A stretch of 9,441 nt of DNA, taken from SAR86 cluster bacterium. GTDB lineage: Bacteria > Pseudomonadota > Gammaproteobacteria > Pseudomonadales > Azotimanducaceae. The number at the start of each line of letters is the position of its first letter. Within the stretch, counting starts at the first letter, position 1. Below the pieces are notes generated by a model. That model did not search any database. It was given only the letters and a program-made list of their open reading frames with translations, and was not told the origin of the DNA. Shown here one piece after another: positions 6,298 to 9,441 of this stretch. The translations under genes were made by a program, and so were the position numbers. The stretch spans positions 1 through 9,441 of the forward strand of contig JABMOJ010000542.1 in NCBI GenBank assembly GCA_013204195.1, read 5' to 3'.

Positions 6298-7032
6298 ATG
6301 GTTGATAACCGCAGCGATCTCGATTTGATTCCAGCTATCGCTCCAGCGAAAGATGAAGTTGCATCGTACCGGCGTAGTGGTCGTTCTGATGCGCCAAAGC
6401 AAAGTAACTTCAACGGTATTCTGGTCTTTGCCCTGGTCCTGATGGCGATCGTCATGGGTGTCGGTGGTTTTGCCTTGTATCAAATTCAGCAGAAGCTAGA
6501 TCAGTCAAATCAGCTGTTGGATGAAGGCCAAAAAAGTATCCGTGACCTTAATGATCGGCTGGCAGCAACCGGCACTGATGTCTCGAAAACCCTACAGGTG
6601 ATGCAGGCTCAGCAGAGTACTAATCTCGGTGAAATAGATAAGCTCTGGGCAGTAGCCTACCGTCAAAACCGGCCTCGGATTCAAACGATTGAAGAAACGC
6701 TGACGAAGCTGACGGCGATGGACAAGAAATTAGATGCGCAAATGGCGACTCAGGTGAGCAGTATTAACAAGGTTGCTGAACGCTTCGAAAAATTATCGGC
6801 GCAGATGATCGCAGACAATAAAGAGCAATCTACTAGCATCGCACTGATTCGAGGACAATTTCAAAGCCAAAGCACGTCGTTGGAAGGTTCTCGTCTTAGT
6901 CTTTTAGCGTTGGGTAAGCAGGTGAAGGATGTGGAGGAGGCGATTGCTGTATTTGATCGATACCGGCAGCAAAACAACCAGCGTTTACTAGAGATTCAAC
7001 GTCAATTGCAGGCTCAACCGCAGACCCCGTGA
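6298..7032 (+). CDS. Membrane-anchored coiled-coil protein, function unknown
   Basis: A 244-residue protein with a charged N-terminal tail (1-38), one transmembrane helix (about 40-62, GILVFALVLMAIVMGVGGFA) and a long Gln/Lys/Glu-rich helical region (63-240) with heptad-like spacing of Leu, Ile and Val. This suggests a cytoplasmic N-terminus and a coiled coil reaching into the periplasm. I do not recognise a family; the shape recalls cell-envelope or division-associated anchors, but no catalytic motif is visible. The frame is open from ATG 6232, but that start falls before the terminator hairpin and would add an odd 22-residue leader. ATG 6298 has AGGA (6285-6288) nine bases upstream and is preferred. 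Only 31 bases separate it from the T-run, so its promoter lies inside the preceding gene or it relies on read-through. Confidence 0.75.
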   Translation: MVDNRSDLDLIPAIAPAKDEVASYRRSGRSDAPKQSNFNGILVFALVLMAIVMGVGGFALYQIQQKLDQSNQLLDEGQKSIRDLNDRLAATGTDVSKTLQVMQAQQSTNLGEIDKLWAVAYRQNRPRIQTIEETLTKLTAMDKKLDAQMATQVSSINKVAERFEKLSAQMIADNKEQSTSIALIRGQFQSQSTSLEGSRLSLLALGKQVKDVEEAIAVFDRYRQQNNQRLLEIQRQLQAQPQTP

Positions 7033-7090
7033 TTGTCTCGGCGATTAGCAAGCAGACAGATTCAAATACCCACGGTAGCTAATAGCATCG

Positions 7091-7118
7091 CCTTCAGAAG
7101 TTAGAACGTTGAAGGTTT
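7091..7118 (+). terminator. Weak terminator-like dyad after the coiled-coil gene
   Basis: CCTTCA (7091-7096) and TGAAGG (7110-7115) can pair as a 6-bp stem with a 13-base loop, followed by only three T. It begins 59 bases after the stop at 7032. The stem is AT-rich and the loop long, so support is poor. Confidence 0.2.
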
Positions 7119-7120
7119 AA

Positions 7121-7279
7121 CAGGCCGCTGTTCTCTGCGCGGCTAATTCAGGTTTTAATCTCATTGAAGCCGGTGCGCACAGGTCTTATTTCACCGGTAT
7201 CCACGACGTTCAAGCAGTTGTCGAAGATCTAAGCATGGACGCTTTCCGCAGCCGCTTGAAGCATTACGCCAGCGTATAG
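7121..7279 (+). pseudogene. Possible gene fragment without start codon
   Basis: Between TAA 7118-7120 and TAG 7277-7279 a 52-codon frame reads like ordinary protein (for example NLIEAGAHRSYFTGIHDVQA, then VVEDLSMDAFRSRLKHYASV). It has no ATG, GTG or TTG except a late ATG, and the frames upstream (7033-7120) are full of stops. It may be the decayed C-terminus of a lost gene. It may equally be chance, because judging 'protein-like' composition by eye is weak. I cannot assign a family. The rest of the 285-base gap between the coiled-coil gene and the barrel gene holds nothing I can call. Confidence 0.22.
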
Positions 7280-7317
7280 AATTAGCGGCAGCGTACAGAT
7301 GCTCTGCTCCATTGAGG

Positions 7318-8073
7318 TTACTTGATCGTGTAACTAATACCGGAGGAAAACCCGACGTTAGTGCTTTCCAGGCCGAATTCTGGCTGAGAATCATACTTGT
7401 AGTCAGCGCTGAATTGCACCGCTAGATACTCGCTGAGTCGAGCTTTAAGGATGAGCAACATGATGCTGCGCATATCGGCAGGTTGATTTAAAGCCGGCTG
7501 TACATAGGCTGAGAGGCTTACGCTGGCATTCGGTACGATAGTCAATGGCATGGCCACCGTCACATACAAGTTGCCACGCCACAGGCGTTGAGATTGTTCG
7601 ATATCGACGTAACGTTCGTGCTCTCGAATCACGCCCATACCGAGTAAGCCACGTTGGTCCTGCTTGCCTTCGATCCACTCGTAACGATAGCCAGCGCCGA
7701 GCACCTCGCGCCGCTCGAGCTTTTTAAATATATCCTGAGAATACTGGCTGAAGATCTCTGCACCGTGAGATCCACTTAGTTTATGGGTGTAACGCAGGTG
7801 AGCAAAAGTGCTGTCCTCGCTCTTAACTTGATTGGTCTCGGCCACATCTACCGAGCCCACAAACAGCCACGTTGAGTCTTTCTGCCGGTGAATTGTGTGG
7901 TTCTGCAATTTGAAGGCGCTCTGATCTTTGTTGCCAGATGACCCCTTGAAGTTGAAATTGAAGACGCTAAAGGTGCTGGCATCGAAGTTCGAGAAGTATT
8001 CGTCATGAACGTCGACGATGGCATATGCGGGTAGTGCAACAAGAAAAACAGCAACAACGATAAATCTTTTCAC
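7318..8073 (-). CDS. DUF481-like outer-membrane beta-barrel protein
   Basis: A 251-residue exported protein. From the GTG at 8073 it opens MKRFIVVAVFLVALPAYA, a compact signal peptide with cleavage after Ala-Tyr-Ala18. The frame continues upstream to ATG 8133, but those 20 residues would sit before the signal and ATG 8133 has no usable ribosome site, so I prefer GTG. The mature part alternates polar and aromatic/hydrophobic residues as in beta strands (STFAHLRYTHKL 88-99, GAGYRYEW 126-133, LSAYVQPAL 187-195, VQFSADYKY 219-227) and ends in a strand, GISYTIK. The pattern 'FAHLRYTHKLSGSHGAEIFSQYSQDIFKKLERREVLGAG' in outline fits the DUF481 / YdiY-type salt-induced outer-membrane family, in which the role is poorly known. 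Shine-Dalgarno is weak (TGAGA). AT-rich TAAATAAT (complement of 8089-8096) could serve as a -10 only if the ATG start is wrong. Confidence 0.75.
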   Translation of the reverse strand: MKRFIVVAVFLVALPAYAIVDVHDEYFSNFDASTFSVFNFNFKGSSGNKDQSAFKLQNHTIHRQKDSTWLFVGSVDVAETNQVKSEDSTFAHLRYTHKLSGSHGAEIFSQYSQDIFKKLERREVLGAGYRYEWIEGKQDQRGLLGMGVIREHERYVDIEQSQRLWRGNLYVTVAMPLTIVPNASVSLSAYVQPALNQPADMRSIMLLILKARLSEYLAVQFSADYKYDSQPEFGLESTNVGFSSGISYTIK

Positions 8074-8275
8074 GAACACAGTTCTCAGATTATTTAGGGC
8101 GACAGTGTACCTGATTGGACCGCGATCATGCATGCCTTCTGCGCTGACAACAAAAGATGGATTCTTTTTGGCCGCTCGTACTGCTAGGTGGAACGCTACA
8201 ATTGAGGTGGCAACAGTGCATCGTGAAGAAGCCTAACTGTTTACTGTGCTTTCTCGATGTCGTGGCGCTAAAAAG

Positions 8276-8327
8276 TTGGACGAATCGGGGAAAAGGTTAT
8301 CCACCCACAGTCTTCTAAGGATAGAAT
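8276..8327 (+). promoter_or_regulatory. Promoter region of the tRNA-Gly gene
   Basis: TAGAAT (8322-8327) is a good -10 and would start transcription about five bases before the tRNA. It lacks a clear -35 at 17 bases; TTATCC (8297-8302) is 19 bases away. An alternative pair is TTGGAC (8276-8281) with TATCCA (8298-8303) at 16 bases. A promoter here is expected because the nearest upstream gene is divergent. The rest of 8074-8338 shows no further gene or RNA. Confidence 0.4.
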
Positions 8328-8338
8328 ACGTCAGTGAC

Positions 8339-8414
8339 GCGGGTGTAACTCAGTTGGTAGAGTACTAGCTTCCCAAGCTAGTTGTCGCGAGTTCGAATCT
8401 CGTCGCCCGCTCCA
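8339..8414 (+). tRNA. tRNA-Gly (anticodon CCC)
   Basis: A full 76-base cloverleaf. The acceptor stem GCGGGTG (8339-8345) pairs with CGCCCGC (8404-8410), with one T-G. The D arm contains AACTCAGTTGGTAGAG. The anticodon stem CTAGC/GCTAG (8365-8369 / 8377-8381) encloses TTCCCAA, putting CCC at 8372-8374. The T arm is GCGAG-TTCGAAT-CTCGT. Discriminator T8411 and an encoded CCA (8412-8414) end the gene. Anticodon CCC reads the glycine codon GGG, usually rare in these genomes. It is a lone tRNA rather than a cluster, with non-conserved sequence downstream, the setting in which tRNA genes often serve as integration sites. No duplicated 3' end (attR) is visible up to 9441. Confidence 0.97.
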
Positions 8415-8423
8415 TATAAATCA

Positions 8424-8813
8424 ATGGGTTATGTTGAATCTTCCGACCGTAGTCTGTGGTATGACTTTCCGCAGAGTGCGCGGCGCACTCAAATTGAGAT
8501 GTTGCCAAGGGCATCAACGAATACGGTAACCCAGACCAGCCACTTCCCCTTAATGACCTCCAAGCCGCTGATAGATCCCCGTGAGAGTGAGTTAGCGATA
8601 TGCCAGGTGCCAAGTCCAGCCGGTCGTGGCGGCATACCTGAGAAGTTTGACTATATGTGAACAAATATTTGGGCCAGTCGCACCGAGTATGAAGCTGTGA
8701 TGGCCGCATGGTCACAAGAAGGTCAGGCGGTGCAAGCGGCTTTTGATGCCGTAGTCACCAGTAGTGCAGAGCAGACTTTTGAACTGGCGCCACGGATGTC
8801 GGCTTCAGAGTAA
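8424..8813 (+). pseudogene. tRNA-flanking reading frame interrupted by in-frame TGA
   Basis: From ATG 8424, ten bases after the tRNA, 78 codons run to TGA 8658-8660. The same frame then continues for 50 more codons to TAA 8811-8813. The second part reads like a real helical protein end (IWASRTEYEAVMAAWSQEGQ, then AVQAAFDAVV), and it lacks a start after the TGA until an internal GTG/ATG. The first part (MGYVESSDRSLWYDFPQSAR...) is less convincing and has no ribosome site; its upstream extension is the translated tRNA. A decayed gene remnant is the simplest reading. Chance is a real alternative. I do not recognise a family, and an integrase cannot be shown. Confidence 0.3.
8474..8490. repeat. 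Perfect 17-base GC-rich palindrome
   Basis: GAGTGCGC-G-GCGCACTC is a perfect 8-bp dyad with a one-base centre, 60 bases after the tRNA. As RNA it can form a six-pair stem with a five-base loop. No T-run follows, so it is not a standard terminator of the tRNA transcript. It could be an operator, a processing signal or a transposable-element end remnant. Confidence 0.5.
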
Positions 8814-8820
8814 AGATCAA

Positions 8821-8876
8821 ATAACAAATAACAGGCAGATAACAGGCAGATAACAGGCCGATAACAGTCAGGTAAT
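8821..8876. repeat. Four tandem 11-bp repeats
   Basis: The unit ATAACAGGCAG is exact at 8828-8838 and 8839-8849. It has one change at 8850-8860 (ATAACAGGCCG) and one at 8861-8871 (ATAACAGTCAG). A partial unit, ATAACAA, precedes at 8821-8827. The 11-base period is close to one DNA turn, so copies lie on the same helix face, as in iteron or cooperative binding arrays; polymerase slippage would also give this. The array starts seven bases after the TAA at 8811-8813 and ends nine bases before a terminator stem. Confidence 0.85.
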
Positions 8877-8879
8877 ATG

Positions 8880-8922
8880 AACGACTAACACTGACATCGA
8901 GACTTCGGCGTTAGTCGTTTTT
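8880..8922 (+). terminator. Long-stem intrinsic terminator
   Basis: AACGACTAAC (8880-8889) pairs exactly with GTTAGTCGTT (8910-8919). Past one A-C mismatch, CTGA (8891-8894) pairs with TCGG (8905-8908) around a ten-base loop. The T-run is five (8918-8922), two of them in the stem. The direction is rightward, meaning that something on the + strand (the tRNA-side frame or a lost gene) was or is transcribed. On the - strand no T-run follows, so it does not serve the Thr-rich gene. The stretch 8923-9042 beyond it holds nothing I can call. Confidence 0.65.
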
Positions 8923-9042
8923 GCTCAGTCCATTGCCACGCACCTTAATCTTCGCGAAATGGCATTGCCTAGCATGCTCATTCCCCTGAAACCGCTAATT
9001 TATCCAGCGATGACAGGACTAATAACCCATGCTTATAGAGCA

Positions 9043-9396
9043 TTAGGAACCCGTGCTAGTTGTGGCTGTCGTTGCTGTCGTTGCTGTCGTTGACGTAGTG
9101 GTTGTTGTCGGTGGAGTGGGTATCGGTAAGCTAGTCGTTTTTTTATCGGAGGCGCTAACGATGGCGCCTAATGCGATCGCACCAACACCCAAGGCTGCTG
9201 CTGTAGCGACAGGCATGCCCGCTAATGTGTCAGCCGGCGCTGGGGTTGGCGCTTCTTCAGTGGCGGCCGAGGCTCCAGATACCAGAAAACTACCACACAT
9301 TAATACAACCAGAGCGCTCCAGTATTTGCCGCTAGTGGTTTTTATGTGTGCGTTAGAATTTGAATAGTTGTCGCTTATGGATTTTTGATTATTCAA
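9043..9396 (-). CDS. Small exported Thr-rich protein, YjbE/GfcA-like architecture
   Basis: A 117-residue protein starting at TTG 9396, supported by GGGAG six bases upstream and no nearby ATG. The N-terminus is polar (1-24), then comes a signal peptide core (WSALVVLMCGSFLVSGASA) with cleavage likely after Ala44. A Pro/Ala linker follows, then an Ala/Gly-rich hydrophobic segment (58-82), then Asp-Lys-Lys and a Pro/Thr tail (88-117) containing three exact Thr-Thr-Ala repeats. This order (signal, Ala/Gly hydrophobic stretch, Thr-rich tail) is that of E. coli YjbE and GfcA, small proteins that open exopolysaccharide and group 4 capsule operons. The likeness is of architecture and composition, not proven homology. 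No yjbF/gfcB-type gene follows downstream; that side is a terminator and repeats. Any partners would lie outside the window. Confidence 0.7.
   Translation of the reverse strand: MNNQKSISDNYSNSNAHIKTTSGKYWSALVVLMCGSFLVSGASAATEEAPTPAPADTLAGMPVATAAALGVGAIALGAIVSASDKKTTSLPIPTPPTTTTTSTTATTATTATTSTGS
9065..9091. repeat. Three tandem 9-bp repeats inside the Thr-rich gene
   Basis: GCTGTCGTT is repeated exactly at 9065-9073, 9074-9082 and 9083-9091. On the coding (-) strand each unit adds the three residues Thr-Thr-Ala, so gain or loss by slippage changes tail length without shifting frame. Confidence 0.85.
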
Positions 9397-9420
9397 CTTG
9401 GACTCCCGGTTCGATTGTTT

Positions 9421-9441
9421 ACCCAGTCTGGGTCACGTGAC
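9421..9441. promoter_or_regulatory. Two abutting palindromes upstream of the Thr-rich gene
   Basis: ACCCAG-T-CTGGGT (9421-9433) and the perfect GTCACGTGAC (9432-9441) share two bases. They lie 25-45 bases before the TTG start of the Thr-rich gene, within the expected promoter/operator zone, and run to the window edge, so a larger site is possible. The second has the CACGTG core. No known bacterial regulator site is assigned. Confidence 0.45.

Noticed and set aside
7191..7394. 67-codon - strand frame
   Set aside because: It overlaps the end of the barrel gene in another frame and has no support.
8297..8305. TTATCCACC, one base from a DnaA box
   Set aside because: A single isolated copy in a tRNA promoter region with no AT-rich unwinding element or other boxes; not an origin.
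8365..8715. - strand 116-codon frame and + strand frame starting at 8382, both inside the tRNA
   Set aside because: They begin or end within the tRNA; residues such as FELATTSLGS and RVRISSPAP are the familiar translations of tRNA sequence, not protein.
8881..9093. 70-codon + strand frame past the terminator
   Set aside because: It starts inside the terminator stem, ends in Cys/Arg-rich translation of the 9-bp repeats, and ATG 8959 has no ribosome site; probably chance.
1..9441. CRISPR arrays, insertion sequences, toxin-antitoxin or defence genes
   Set aside because: No spaced repeats of CRISPR size, no transposase or integrase motifs, and no paired small genes of those kinds seen on either strand.

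Overview
This window looks like chromosome from a gammaproteobacterium. Supporting signs are a two-domain UspE-type stress protein, a FadB/FadJ-type beta-oxidation enzyme, a DUF481-type outer-membrane barrel, a lipoprotein with a Lol-type lipobox, and moderate GC. The mix of a fatty-acid-oxidation multienzyme, an Amidohydro_2 hydrolase and a stand-alone urate-oxidase-N-type membrane protein is what I would expect of a marine aerobic heterotroph (Halieaceae/Spongiibacteraceae-like), but that placement is inference.

Layout, left to right. A possible C-terminal scrap of a + strand gene (2-88) is followed by an inverted repeat and then the fused enoyl-CoA hydratase/3-hydroxyacyl-CoA dehydrogenase (176-2284) with its own intrinsic terminator. 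Next is a monocistronic-looking amidohydrolase (2491-3681) with a structured leader. Converging on it from the - strand is a two-gene operon: an unrecognised lipoprotein (4655-5200) overlaps a UspE-like protein (3723-4658) by ATGA. A roughly 340-base divergent intergenic region with an imperfect direct repeat separates that operon from a + strand multipass membrane protein (5542-6216, Urate_ox_N family without the cytochrome c half) with a strong terminator. Then come a membrane-anchored coiled-coil protein (6298-7032) and, on the - strand, a DUF481-like barrel (7318-8073, GTG start inferred from the signal peptide).

The right-hand 1.1 kb is the least ordinary part. It holds a complete tRNA-Gly(CCC) gene with encoded CCA (8339-8414). 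Behind it are a reading frame broken by one in-frame TGA, a perfect 17-base palindrome, four tandem 11-bp repeats and a long-stem intrinsic terminator. The window ends with a small secreted Thr-rich protein (9043-9396, TTG start) resembling the YjbE/GfcA exopolysaccharide-associated proteins, with two abutting palindromes just upstream of it.

Functionally the genes are a loose set: carbon catabolism (acyl-CoA oxidation, metal-dependent hydrolase), stress (UspE with a coupled lipoprotein) and envelope proteins. I see no CRISPR array, insertion sequence, toxin-antitoxin pair or recognisable defence system. The best candidates for something undescribed are the lipoprotein-UspE coupling, the post-tRNA segment and the Thr-rich exported protein.
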